64,000 nt of DNA from Plasmopara viticola (GCA_001695595.3 MBPM02000118.1:1-64000); one strand, 5' to 3'; shown: positions 48,123 through 57,901, counted from the stretch's first letter. Notes: a model not told the origin generated them from the letters alone. A program made the numbers and translations.

Positions 48123-48195
48123 TTCCCACACCGGGACTCGAACCCGGGTCTGCTGGGTGAGAGCCAGCTATCCTAACCGCCTAGACTATATGGGA
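48123..48195 (-). tRNA. tRNA-Glu-CTC: tRNA-Glu(CUC)
   Basis: Standard type. Confidence 0.9.
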
Positions 48196-48515
48196 AGGCT
48201 GAAAGGAAAAAACTTTTAGATTTATATAAACACGTACAACCATCGCACACACGCAACGGCTATTTGGACAAAGAAAAGCTTCTTTCGATCAATCTTATCT
48301 CATCACAAGCCTTTGCAACGTACGCGGTCGTATCTGGCACCTCTTTAAGCATCTAGTGCGAATGCAAACATTTTACAAAAAGATACCGAGGTCGTGAGTA
48401 ACAACTATAGATCCACGCAGACCAAGCTCCCACGCAGACCAAGCTCCCTAAAAAAGAGCGCATGAGTTGGTAGTATAAATATCCGCTTCGAAACTAAGCA
48501 GCAATAAGTACAATG

Positions 48516-48588
48516 TTCCCACACCGGGACTCGAACCCGGGTCTGCTGGGTGAGAGCCAGCTATCCTAACCGCCTAGACCATATGGGA
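48516..48588 (-). tRNA. tRNA-Glu-CTC: tRNA-Glu(CUC)
   Basis: G9 type. Confidence 0.88.
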
Positions 48589-48890
48589 AGGCTGACAGGA
48601 AAAAACGTTTAGATTTATATAAACACGTACAACCATCGCACACACGCAACGTCTATTTGGACAAAGAAAAGCTTCTTTCGATCAATCTTATCTCATCACA
48701 AGCCTTTGCAACGTACGCGGTCGTATCTGGCACCTCTTTGAGCATCTAGCGCAAATGCAAACATTTTACAAAAAGATACCGAAGTCGTGAGTAACAACTA
48801 TAGATCCACGCAGACCAAGCTCTTTAAAAAAGAGCGCATGAGTTGGTAGTATAAATATCCGCTTCGAAAGTAAGCAGCAATTAGTACAAG

Positions 48891-48963
48891 TTCCCATACC
48901 GGGACTCGAACCCGGGTATGCTGGGTGAGAGCCAGCTATCCTAACCGCCTAGACTATATGGGA
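48891..48963 (-). tRNA. tRNA-Glu-CTC: tRNA-Glu(CUC)
   Basis: UAU type. SINE upstream. Confidence 0.88.
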
Positions 48964-49012
48964 AGGCTGACAGATAAAAAGTTTTAGATTTATATAAACA
49001 CGTACAACCATT

Positions 49013-49326
49013 TTCGGAAAAGGTTGGGGTGACGCCCTCCTTCCAAGCGCGGGGCTAAATGCTCGCGCACTTCGGGCAGGTGCTCTCGGGCATCTGCAGG
49101 TCTCTAACGGGTCTCACCCTCGACGCGACGGTCTCCAGCACCAGGGCACCACCTGGGCTCTTACCAAGTCAGAACTACACAAAACTATGGAAGACCCTCA
49201 CGGCCTCGGTGCTGGCTGCACTGCCCGCCGAACGAGACTCGACGTATGCGGACACCACTCTATGTCGTGGACTAGACATAGAGCCTAGCACGTGCATAAC
49301 TTGGCAACGCGATAACGTAATACAAT
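49013..49326 (+). mobile_element. SINE-like element
   Basis: Higher-order repeat copy; one G short. Confidence 0.77.
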
Positions 49327-49610
49327 ACGTACAACCATTGCACACACGCAACGTCTATTGGGACAAAGAAAAGCTTCTTTCGTTCAATCTTATCTCGTCA
49401 CAAGCACTTGCAACGTATGCGCTCGAATCTGGCACCTCGTTAAGCATCTAGTGCGAATGCAAACATTTTACAAAGAGATACCGAGGTCGTGAGTAACAAC
49501 TATAGATCCACGCAGACAAAGCTCCCAAGCAGACCAAGCTCCCAAAAAAAGAGCGCATGAGTTGGTAGTATAAATATCCGCTTCGAAACTCAGCAGCAAT
49601 AAGTACAATG

Positions 49611-49683
49611 TTCCCACACCGGGACTCGAACCCGGGTCTGCTGGGTGAGAGCCAGCTATCCTAACCGCCTAGACTATATGGGA
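49611..49683 (-). tRNA. tRNA-Glu-CTC: tRNA-Glu(CUC)
   Basis: Standard type. Confidence 0.9.
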
Positions 49684-50020
49684 AGGCTGAAAGGAAAAAA
49701 CTTTTAGATTTATATAAACACGTACAACCATCGCACACACGCAACGGCTATTTGGACAAAGAAAAGCTTCTTTCGATCAATCTTATCTCATCACAAGCCT
49801 TTGCAACGTACGCGGTCGTATCTGGCACCTCTTTAAGCATCTAGTGCGAATGCAAACATTTTACAAAAAGATACCGAGGTCGTGAGTAACAACTATAGAT
49901 CCACGCAGACCAAGCTCCCACGCAGACCAAGCTCCCACGCAGACCAAGCTCCCTAAAAAAGAGCGCATGAGTTGGTAGTATAAATATCCGCTTCGAAACT
50001 AAGCAGCAATAAGTACAATG

Positions 50021-50093
50021 TTCCCACACCGGGACTCGAACCCGGGTCTGCTGGGTGAGAGCCAGCTATCCTAACCGCCTAGACCATATGGGA
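50021..50093 (-). tRNA. tRNA-Glu-CTC: tRNA-Glu(CUC)
   Basis: G9 type. Confidence 0.88.
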
Positions 50094-50395
50094 AGGCTGA
50101 CAGGAAAAAACGTTTAGATTTATATAAACACGTACAACCATCGCACACACGCAACGTCTATTTGGACAAAGAAAAGCTTCTTTCGATCAATCTTATCTCA
50201 TCACAAGCCTTTGCAACGTACGCGGTCGTATCTGGCACCTCTTTGAGCATCTAGCGCAAATGCAAACATTTTACAAAAAGATACCGAAGTCGTGAGTAAC
50301 AACTATAGATCCACGCAGACCAAGCTCCCTAAAAAAGAGCGCATGAGTTGGTAGTATAAATATCCGCTTCGAAAGTAAGCAGCAATTAGTACAAG

Positions 50396-50468
50396 TTCCC
50401 ATACCGGGACTCGAACCCGGGTATGCTGGGTGAGAGCCAGCTATCCTAACCGCCTAGACTATATGGGA
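50396..50468 (-). tRNA. tRNA-Glu-CTC: tRNA-Glu(CUC)
   Basis: UAU type. SINE upstream. Confidence 0.88.
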
Positions 50469-50517
50469 AGGCTGACAGATAAAAAGTTTTAGATTTATAT
50501 AAACACGTACAACCATT

Positions 50518-50832
50518 TTCGGAAAAGGTTGGGGTGACGCCCTCCTTCCAAGCGCGGGGGCTAAATGCTCGCGCACTTCGGGCAGGTGCTCTCGGGCATC
50601 TGCAGGTCTCTAACGGGTCTCACCCTCGACGCGACGGTCTCCAGCACCAGGGCACCACCTGGGCTCTTGCCAAGTCAGAACTACACAAAACTATGGAAGA
50701 CCCTCACGGCCTCGGTGCTGGCTGCACTGCCCGCCGAACGAGACTCGACGTATGCGGACACCACTCTATGTCGTGGACTAGACATAGAGCCTAGCACGTG
50801 CATAACTTGGCAACGCGATAACGTAATACAAT
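50518..50832 (+). mobile_element. SINE-like element
   Basis: Higher-order repeat copy; private CTCTTGCC change. Confidence 0.77.
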
Positions 50833-51048
50833 ACGTACAACCATTGCACACACGCAACGTCTATTGGGACAAAGAAAAGCTTCTTTCGTTCAATCTTATC
50901 TCGTCACAAGCACTTGCAACGTATGCGCTCGAATCTGGCACCTCGTTAAGCATCTAGTGCGAATGCAAACATTTTACAAAGAATACCGAGGTCGTGAGTA
51001 ACAACTATAGATCCACGCAGACAAAGCTCCCAAGCAGACCAAGCTCCC

Positions 51049-51055
51049 AAAAAAA
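51049..51055 (-). terminator. distal Pol III T7 tract (representative of CUC units)
   Basis: Seven T on the minus strand, starting 61 nt past the tRNA 3' end at 51,116. The equivalent T6-T7 is in nearly all CUC units. No run of four or more T lies between it and the tRNA, so a primary transcript should carry a ~60-nt trailer. Confidence 0.6.
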
Positions 51056-51126
51056 GAGCGCATGAGTTGGTAGTATAAATATCCGCTTCGAAACTCAGCA
51101 GCAATAAGTACAATGTTCCCACACCG

Positions 51127-51137
51127 GGACTCGAACC
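51127..51137 (-). promoter_or_regulatory. B box (representative)
   Basis: GGTTCGAGTCC on the minus strand matches the Pol III B-box consensus GGTTCRANNCC; it is the T arm of the tRNA at 51,116. Confidence 0.88.
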
Positions 51138-51169
51138 CGGGTCTGCTGGGTGAGAGCCAGCTATCCTAA

Positions 51170-51181
51170 CCGCCTAGACTA
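51170..51181 (-). promoter_or_regulatory. A box (representative)
   Basis: TAGTCTAGGCGG matches the Pol III A-box pattern TRGYNNARNNG; it spans the D arm of the tRNA at 51,116. Confidence 0.85.
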
Positions 51182-51214
51182 TATGGGAAGGCTGAAAGGA
51201 AAAAACTTTTAGAT

Positions 51215-51221
51215 TTATATA
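51215..51221 (-). promoter_or_regulatory. upstream TATA-like box (representative)
   Basis: TATATAA 27-33 bp upstream of the tRNA 5' end. It is kept at this spacing in almost all CUC units on both strands; a few have TTTAAAC-like or other single changes. The spacing suits a TFIIIB-binding element. Confidence 0.6.
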
Positions 51222-51508
51222 AACACGTACAACCATCGCACACACGCAACGGCTATTTGGACAAAGAAAAGCTTCTTTCGATCAATCTTATCTCATCACA
51301 AGCCTTTGCAACGTACGCGGTCGTATCTGGCACCTCTTTAAGCATCTAGTGCGAATGCAAACATTTTACAAAAAGATACCGAGGTCGTGAGTAACAACTA
51401 TAGATCCACGCAGACCAAGCTCCCACGCAGACCAAGCTCCCTAAAAAAGAGCGCATGAGTTGGTAGTATAAATATCCGCTTCGAAACTAAGCAGCAATAA
51501 GTACAATG

Positions 51509-51581
51509 TTCCCACACCGGGACTCGAACCCGGGTCTGCTGGGTGAGAGCCAGCTATCCTAACCGCCTAGACCATATGGGA
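51509..51581 (-). tRNA. tRNA-Glu-CTC: tRNA-Glu(CUC)
   Basis: G9 type. Confidence 0.88.
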
Positions 51582-51883
51582 AGGCTGACAGGAAAAAACG
51601 TTTAGATTTATATAAACACGTACAACCATCGCACACACGCAACGTCTATTTGGACAAAGAAAAGCTTCTTTCGATCAATCTTATCTCATCACAAGCCTTT
51701 GCAACGTACGCGGTCGTATCTGGCACCTCTTTGAGCATCTAGCGCAAATGCAAACATTTTACAAAAAGATACCGAAGTCGTGAGTAACAACTATAGATCC
51801 ACGCAGACCAAGCTCCCTAAAAAAGAGCGCATGAGTTGGTAGTATAAATATCCGCTTCGAAAGTAAGCAGCAATTAGTACAAG

Positions 51884-51956
51884 TTCCCATACCGGGACTC
51901 GAACCCGGGTATGCTGGGTGAGAGCCAGCTATCCTAACCGCCTAGACTATATGGGA
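51884..51956 (-). tRNA. tRNA-Glu-CTC: tRNA-Glu(CUC)
   Basis: UAU type. SINE upstream. Confidence 0.88.
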
Positions 51957-52005
51957 AGGCTGACAGATAAAAAGTTTTAGATTTATATAAACACGTACAA
52001 CCATT

Positions 52006-52320
52006 TTCGGAAAAGGTTGGGGTGACGCCCTCCTTCCAAGCGCGGGGGCTAAATGCTCGCGCACTTCGGGCAGGTGCTCTCGGGCATCTGCAGGTCTCTA
52101 ACGGGTCTCACCCTCGACGCGACGGTCTCCAGCACCAGGGCACCACCTGGGCTCTTACCAAGTCAGAACTACACAAAACTATGGAAGACCCTCACGGCCT
52201 CGGTGCTGGCTGCACTGCCCGCCGAACGAGACTCGACGTATGCGGACACCACTCTATGTCGTGGACTAGACATAGAGCCTAGCACGTGCATAACTTGGCA
52301 ACGCGATAACGTAATACAAT
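52006..52320 (+). mobile_element. SINE-like element
   Basis: Higher-order repeat copy, two-repeat tail. Confidence 0.77.
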
Positions 52321-52604
52321 ACGTACAACCATTGCACACACGCAACGTCTATTGGGACAAAGAAAAGCTTCTTTCGTTCAATCTTATCTCATCACAAGCA
52401 CTTGCAACGTATGCGCTCGAATCTGGCACCTCGTTAAGCATCTAGTGCGAATGCAAACATTTTACAAAGAGATACCGAGGTCGTGAGTAACAACTATAGA
52501 TCCACGCAGACAAAGCTCCCAAGCAGACCAAGCTCCCAAAAAAAGAGCGCATGAGTTGGTAGTATAAATATCCGCTTCGAAACTCAGCAGCAATAAGTAC
52601 AATG

Positions 52605-52677
52605 TTCCCACACCGGGACTCGAACCCGGGTCTGCTGGGTGAGAGCCAGCTATCCTAACCGCCTAGACTATATGGGA
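52605..52677 (-). tRNA. tRNA-Glu-CTC: tRNA-Glu(CUC)
   Basis: Standard type. Confidence 0.9.
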
Positions 52678-52997
52678 AGGCTGAAAGGAAAAAACTTTTA
52701 GATTTATATAAACACGTACAACCATCGCACACACGCAACGGCTATTTGGACAAAGAAAAGCTTCTTTCGATCAATCTTATCTCATCACAAGCCTTTGCAA
52801 CGTACGCGGTCGTATCTGGCACCTCTTTAAGCATCTAGTGCGAATGCAAACATTTTACAAAAAGATACCGAGGTCGTGAGTAACAACTATAGATCCACGC
52901 AGACCAAGCTCCCACGCAGACCAAGCTCCCTAAAAAAGAGCGCATGAGTTGGTAGTATAAATATCCGCTTCGAAACTAAGCAGCAATAAGTACAATG

Positions 52998-53070
52998 TTC
53001 CCACACCGGGACTCGAACCCGGGTCTGCTGGGTGAGAGCCAGCTATCCTAACCGCCTAGACCATATGGGA
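52998..53070 (-). tRNA. tRNA-Glu-CTC: tRNA-Glu(CUC)
   Basis: G9 type. Confidence 0.88.
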
Positions 53071-53372
53071 AGGCTGACAGGAAAAAACGTTTAGATTTAT
53101 ATAAACACGTACAACCATCGCACACACGCAACGTCTATTTGGACAAAGAAAAGCTTCTTTCGATCAATCTTATCTCATCACAAGCCTTTGCAACGTACGC
53201 GGTCGTATCTGGCACCTCTTTGAGCATCTAGCGCAAATGCAAACATTTTACAAAAAGATACCGAAGTCGTGAGTAACAACTATAGATCCACGCAGACCAA
53301 GCTCCCTAAAAAAGAGCGCATGAGTTGGTAGTATAAATATCCGCTTCGAAAGTAAGCAGCAATTAGTACAAG

Positions 53373-53445
53373 TTCCCATACCGGGACTCGAACCCGGGTA
53401 TGCTGGGTGAGAGCCAGCTATCCTAACCGCCTAGACTATATGGGA
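53373..53445 (-). tRNA. tRNA-Glu-CTC: tRNA-Glu(CUC)
   Basis: UAU type. SINE upstream. Confidence 0.88.
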
Positions 53446-53494
53446 AGGCTGACAGATAAAAAGTTTTAGATTTATATAAACACGTACAACCATT

Positions 53495-53809
53495 TTCGGA
53501 AAAGGTTGGGGTGACGCCCTCCTTCCAAGCGCGGGGGCTAAATGCTCGCGCACTTCGGGCAGGTGCTCTCGGGCATCTGCAGGTCTCTAACGGGTCTCAC
53601 CCTCGACGCGACGGTCTCCAGCACCAGGGCACCACCTGGGCTCTTACCAAGTCAGAACTACACAAAACTATGGAAGACCCTCACGGCCTCGGTGCTGGCT
53701 GCACTGCCCGCCGAACGAGACTCGGCGTATGCGGACACCACTCTATGTCGTGGACTAGACATAGAGCCTAGCACGTGCATAACTTGGCAACGCGATAACG
53801 TAATACAAT
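53495..53809 (+). mobile_element. SINE-like element
   Basis: Higher-order repeat copy; private CTCGGCGTA change. Confidence 0.77.
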
Positions 53810-54093
53810 ACGTACAACCATTGCACACACGCAACGTCTATTGGGACAAAGAAAAGCTTCTTTCGTTCAATCTTATCTCGTCACAAGCACTTGCAACGTA
53901 TGCGCTCGAATCTGGCACCTCGTTAAGCATCTAGTGCGAATGCAAACATTTTACAAAGAGATACCGAGGTCGTGAGTAACAACTATAGATCCACGCAGAC
54001 AAAGCTCCCAAGCAGACCAAGCTCCCAAAAAAAGAGCGCATGAGTTGGTAGTATAAATATCCGCTTCGAAACTCAGCAGCAATAAGTACAATG

Positions 54094-54166
54094 TTCCCAC
54101 ACCGGGACTCGAACCCGGGTCTGCTGGGTGAGAGCCAGCTATCCTAACCGCCTAGACTATATGGGA
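54094..54166 (-). tRNA. tRNA-Glu-CTC: tRNA-Glu(CUC)
   Basis: Standard type. Confidence 0.9.
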
Positions 54167-54486
54167 AGGCTGAAAGGAAAAAACTTTTAGATTTATATAA
54201 ACACGTACAACCATCGCACACACGCAACGGCTATTTGGACAAAGAAAAGCTTCTTTCGATCAATCTTATCTCATCACAAGCCTTTGCAACGTACGCGGTC
54301 GTATCTGGCACCTCTTTAAGCATCTAGTGCGAATGCAAACATTTTACAAAAAGATACCGAGGTCGTGAGTAACAACTATAGATCCACGCAGACCAAGCTC
54401 CCACGCAGACCAAGCTCCCTAAAAAAGAGCGCATGAGTTGGTAGTATAAATATCCGCTTCGAAACTAAGCAGCAATAAGTACAATG

Positions 54487-54559
54487 TTCCCACACCGGGA
54501 CTCGAACCCGGGTCTGCTGGGTGAGAGCCAGCTATCCTAACCGCCTAGACCATATGGGA
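54487..54559 (-). tRNA. tRNA-Glu-CTC: tRNA-Glu(CUC)
   Basis: G9 type. Confidence 0.88.
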
Positions 54560-54861
54560 AGGCTGACAGGAAAAAACGTTTAGATTTATATAAACACGTA
54601 CAACCATCGCACACACGCAACGTCTATTTGGACAAAGAAAAGCTTCTTTCGATCAATCTTATCTCATCACAAGCCTTTGCAACGTACGCGGTCGTATCTG
54701 GCACCTCTTTGAGCATCTAGCGCAAATGCAAACATTTTACAAAAAGATACCGAAGTCGTGAGTAACAACTATAGATCCACGCAGACCAAGCTCCCTAAAA
54801 AAGAGCGCATGAGTTGGTAGTATAAATATCCGCTTCGAAAGTAAGCAGCAATTAGTACAAG

Positions 54862-54934
54862 TTCCCATACCGGGACTCGAACCCGGGTATGCTGGGTGAG
54901 AGCCAGCTATCCTAACCGCCTAGACTATATGGGA
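54862..54934 (-). tRNA. tRNA-Glu-CTC: tRNA-Glu(CUC)
   Basis: UAU type; last complete minus-strand CUC gene. SINE upstream. Confidence 0.88.
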
Positions 54935-54983
54935 AGGCTGACAGATAAAAAGTTTTAGATTTATATAAACACGTACAACCATT

Positions 54984-55298
54984 TTCGGAAAAGGTTGGGG
55001 TGACGCCCTCCTTCCAAGCGCGGGGGCTAAATGCTCGCGCACTTCGGGCAGGTGCTCTCGGGCATCTGCAGGTCTCTAACGGGTCTCACCCTCGACGCGA
55101 CGGTCTCCAGCACCAGGGCACCACCTGGGCTCTTACCAAGTCAGAACTACACAAAACTATGGAAGACCCTCACGGCCTCGGTGCTGGCTGCACTGCCCGC
55201 CGAACGAGACTCGACGTATGCGGACACCACTCTATGTCGTGGACTAGACATAGAGCCTAGCACGTGCATAACTTGGCAACGCGATAACGTAATACAAT
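54984..55298 (+). mobile_element. SINE-like element
   Basis: Last SINE copy before the array inversion. Confidence 0.77.
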
Positions 55299-55582
55299 AC
55301 GTACAACCATTGCACACACGCAACGTCTATTGGGACAAAGAAAAGCTTCTTTCGTTCAATCTTATCTCGTCACAAGCACTTGCAACGTATGCGCTCGAAT
55401 CTGGCACCTCGTTAAGCATCTAGTGCGAATGCAAACATTTTACAAAAAGATACCGAGGTCGTGAGTAACAACTATAGATCCACGCAGACAAAGCTCCCAA
55501 GCAGACCAAGCTCCCAAAAAAAGAGCGCATGAGTTGGTAGTATAAATATCCGCTTCGAAACTAAGCAGCAATAAGTACAATG

Positions 55583-55625
55583 TTCCCACACCGGGACTCG
55601 AACCCGGGTCTGCTGGGTGAGAGCC
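55583..55625 (-). pseudogene. tRNA-Glu 3' half at inversion point
   Basis: Keeps the acceptor 3' strand, T arm, variable loop and most of the anticodon arm, then stops at the junction. A box and 5' half are missing. Confidence 0.9.
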
Positions 55626-55653
55626 GACCCGGGTTCGAGTCCCGGTGAGGGAA
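55626..55653 (+). pseudogene. tRNA-Glu 3' half, opposite strand
   Basis: Only T arm and acceptor 3' strand remain. It abuts the minus-strand half directly. Confidence 0.9.
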
Positions 55654-55671
55654 CATCGTACTTGTTGCTGC

Positions 55672-55678
55672 TTTTTTT
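55672..55678 (+). terminator. proximal T7 tract
   Basis: T7 starting 19 nt after the plus-strand half-tRNA. This proximal tract is interrupted (TTAGTTT) in most amplified units. Confidence 0.5.
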
Positions 55679-55956
55679 CGTAGCGGCAATTTCAACTACC
55701 AATTCATGCGCTTTCCTTTTGGAAGCTCAATTTGCGTTAATTTATAATCTTTATTCACGAGCCCGGTATCTTTCTCCAAAATGTTTGCTTCGGGCTAGAT
55801 GCTAAAAGAGGTGCCAGAATCGAGCGCGTACGTTGCAAGTGATTGTGATGATAAAGGAATGACCGAAAGGAGCTTTTCTTTGTCCAAATAGACTTTGCGT
55901 GTGTGCGATGGTTGTACGCGTTTATCTAAATCTAAAAGTTTTTATCCTGTCAGCCT

Positions 55957-56029
55957 TCCCATATAGTCTAGGCGGTTAGGATAGCTGGCTCTCACCCAGC
56001 AGACCCGGGTTCGAGTCCCGGTGTGGGAA
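55957..56029 (+). tRNA. tRNA-Glu-CTC: tRNA-Glu(CUC)
   Basis: Standard type on the plus strand. The usual TATATAA is TATCTAA here. Confidence 0.88.
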
Positions 56030-56332
56030 CATTGTACTTATTGCTGCTTAGTTTCGAAGCGGATATTTATACTGCCAACGCATGCGCTTTCTTTTAAGGA
56101 AGATTAATTTGCGTGGATGAATAATCTTTATTCACGAATCCGATATCTTTCAGTAAAATGTTTGCTTCGCGCTAGATGCATAAAGAGGTGCCAGATTCGA
56201 GCGCATACATTGCAAGTGCTTGTGATGAGATAAGATTGACCGAAAGGAGCTTTTCTTTGTTTAAAAAGACTTTGCTTGTGTGCGATGGTTGTACGTGTTT
56301 ATATAAATCAAGAACTTTTTTCCTGTCGGCCT

Positions 56333-56405
56333 TCCCATATAGTCTAGGCGGTCAGGATAGCTGGCTCTCACCCAGCAGACCCGGGTTCGAGTCCCGGTGT
56401 GGGAA
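56333..56405 (+). tRNA. tRNA-Glu-CTC: tRNA-Glu(CUC)
   Basis: Standard with a D-loop change (GGTCAGG). A T4 tract begins 19 nt downstream. Confidence 0.85.
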
Positions 56406-56706
56406 AATTGTACTTGTTGCTGCTTTTATTGGTAGCGGCAATTTCAACAACCAATTCATGCGCTTTCTTTTTAGGAAGCCTTATTTGCGTGAATTAATAA
56501 TCTTTATTCACGAATCCGATATCTCTCTGTAAAATGTCTGCTTCGCGCTAGATGCATAAAGAGGTGCCAGATTCGAGCGCATACGTTGCAAGTGCTTGTG
56601 ATGATAAAGGAATGACCGAAAGGAGCTTTTCTTTGTCCAAATTGACGTTGCGTGTGTGCTATGGTTGTACGTGTTTATATAAATCTAAAAGTTTTTCTGT
56701 CAGCCT

Positions 56707-56779
56707 GTCCATATAGTCTAGGCGGTTAGGAAAGCTGGCTCTTACCCAGCAGACCCGGGTTCGAGTCCCGGTGTGGGAA
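56707..56779 (+). tRNA. tRNA-Glu body with anticodon CUU
   Basis: The anticodon loop is CUCUUAC, so positions 34-36 read CUU (Lys codon AAG) in an otherwise Glu-type body. The acceptor starts GUCCAUA (G1-A72 mismatch, U2-G71), and A25 faces G10. A and B boxes are intact. More likely a decaying gene than a true lysine tRNA. Confidence 0.75.
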
Positions 56780-57077
56780 CATTGTACTTATTGCTGCTTA
56801 GTTTCGAAGCGGATATTTATACTACCAACTTATGCGTTTTTTAGGAAGCTTGGTCTGCGTGGAGCTATAGTTGTTACTCACGACTTCGGTATCTTTTTGT
56901 AAAATGTTTGCTTCGCGCTAAATGCTAAAATTGGTGCCACAGTCGAGCGCGTACGTTGCAAGTGATTGTGATGATAAAGGAATGACCGAAAGGAGCTTTT
57001 CTTTGTCCAAATTGACGTTGCTTGTGTGCAATGGTTGAACGTGTTTATATAAATCTGAACGTTTTTTCTGTCAGCCA

Positions 57078-57150
57078 TCCCATATAGTCTAGGCTGTTAG
57101 GATAGCTGGCTCTCACCCAGCAGACCCGGGTTCGAGTCCCGGTGTGGGAA
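57078..57150 (+). tRNA. tRNA-Glu-CTC: tRNA-Glu(CUC)
   Basis: Standard with a D-loop change (AGGCTG). Proximal T7 terminator. Confidence 0.86.
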
Positions 57151-57168
57151 CATTGTACTTGTCGCTGC

Positions 57169-57175
57169 TTTTTTT
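57169..57175 (+). terminator. proximal T7 tract
   Basis: T7 starting 19 nt after the tRNA ending at 57,150; likely the ancestral Pol III terminator position. Confidence 0.6.
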
Positions 57176-57452
57176 GGTAGCGGCAATTTCAACTACCAAT
57201 TCATGCACTTTCTTTTTAGAAAGCCTTATTTGCGTGGATTCATAATCTTTATTCACGAATCCGATATTTCTCTGTAAAATGTTTGCTTCGCGCTAGATGC
57301 ATAAAGAGGTGCCAGATTCGAGCGCATACGTTGCAAGTGATTGTGATGAGATAAGATTGACCGAAAGGAGCTTTTCTTTGTCCAAATTGACGTTGCTTGT
57401 GTGCGATGGTTGTACGTGTTTATATAAATCAAAACCTTTTTTCTGTCAGCCT

Positions 57453-57525
57453 TCCCATATAGTCTAGGCGGTTAGGATAGCTGGCTCTCACCCAGCAGAC
57501 CCGGGTTCGAGTCCCGGTGTGGGAA
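57453..57525 (+). tRNA. tRNA-Glu-CTC: tRNA-Glu(CUC)
   Basis: Standard type. Confidence 0.9.
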
Positions 57526-57828
57526 GATTGAACTTGTTGCTGTTTTTTGTGGTAGCGGCAATTTCAACTACCAATTCATGCGCTTTCTTTTTAGGAAGCC
57601 TTTTTTGCGTGGATTAATAATCTTTATTTACGAATCCGGTATCTTTCTGTAAAATGTTTGGTTCGCGCTAGATGCTTAAAGAGGTGCCACAATCGAGCGC
57701 GTACGTTGCAAGTGATTGTGATGATAAAGAAATGACCGAAAGGAGCTTTTCTTTGTCCAAATAGACTTTGCGTGTGTGCGATGGCTGTACGTGTTTATAT
57801 AAATCTAAAAGTTATCACCTGTCAGCCT

Positions 57829-57901
57829 TCCCATATAGTCTAGGTGGTTAGGATAGCTGGCTCTCACCCAGCAGACCCGGGTTCGAGTCCCAGTGTGGGA
57901 A
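57829..57901 (+). tRNA. tRNA-Glu-CTC: tRNA-Glu(CUC)
   Basis: One T-stem mismatch (C50 faces A64) and a D-loop change. Confidence 0.78.

Larger units (their letters stand above)
51116..51188 (-). tRNA. tRNA-Glu-CTC: tRNA-Glu(CUC)
   Basis: Standard type; its promoter boxes and T tract are annotated as the representative set. Confidence 0.9.
47402..55582 (-). repeat. higher-order repeat, ~1,489 bp, three tRNA genes per copy
   Basis: A regular series: UAU-type tRNA with SINE, standard tRNA, G9-type tRNA. UAU-type genes start at 47,402, 48,891, 50,396, 51,884, 53,373 and 54,862, giving steps of 1,489, 1,505, 1,488, 1,489 and 1,489 bp. The longer step carries one extra 17-bp minisatellite copy. 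The same order, with some units missing, runs back to 38,114 and is seen again at 3,007-12,302 and 24,896-29,457. Confidence 0.92.
1..55625 (-). repeat. tandem array of tRNA-Glu(CUC) units, minus orientation
   Basis: About 117 tandem units, each with one 73-bp tRNA-Glu gene read on the minus strand and a ~300-bp spacer. Reading the minus strand, a unit runs: spacer, TATATAA-like box, 26 bp, tRNA, 60-nt trailer, T6-T7 tract, then a 17-bp minisatellite in 1 to 4 copies. Units are ~375-395 bp without and ~720 bp with the SINE insert. Long-range identity between distant blocks (3.0-7.5 kb, 24.9-29.5 kb and 38.1-42.7 kb) shows repeated segmental duplication. No other gene is visible in the spacers. 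Confidence 0.93.
55583..55653. repeat. inverted repeat at array inversion point
   Basis: Left arm 55,583-55,610 and right arm 55,626-55,653 are 28 bp each with one mismatch, separated by 15 bp. Both arms are tRNA 3' halves, minus-strand and plus-strand. Homology continues outward in more diverged form because the spacers on each side are also inverted copies. Confidence 0.9.

Noticed and set aside
51264..51300. Hammerhead-ribozyme-like core on the minus strand (GTGATGAG followed by CGAAA)
   Set aside because: The core would need CTGATGA; the essential first C is G here in every unit, and no stem II can be drawn between the two motifs.
55583..55653. Fold-back (palindromic chimera) assembly artefact
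   Set aside because: The two sides carry diverged units, and no SINE appears on the right, so the right side is not a simple reverse copy of the left. It is still listed as a finding to be checked by reads.
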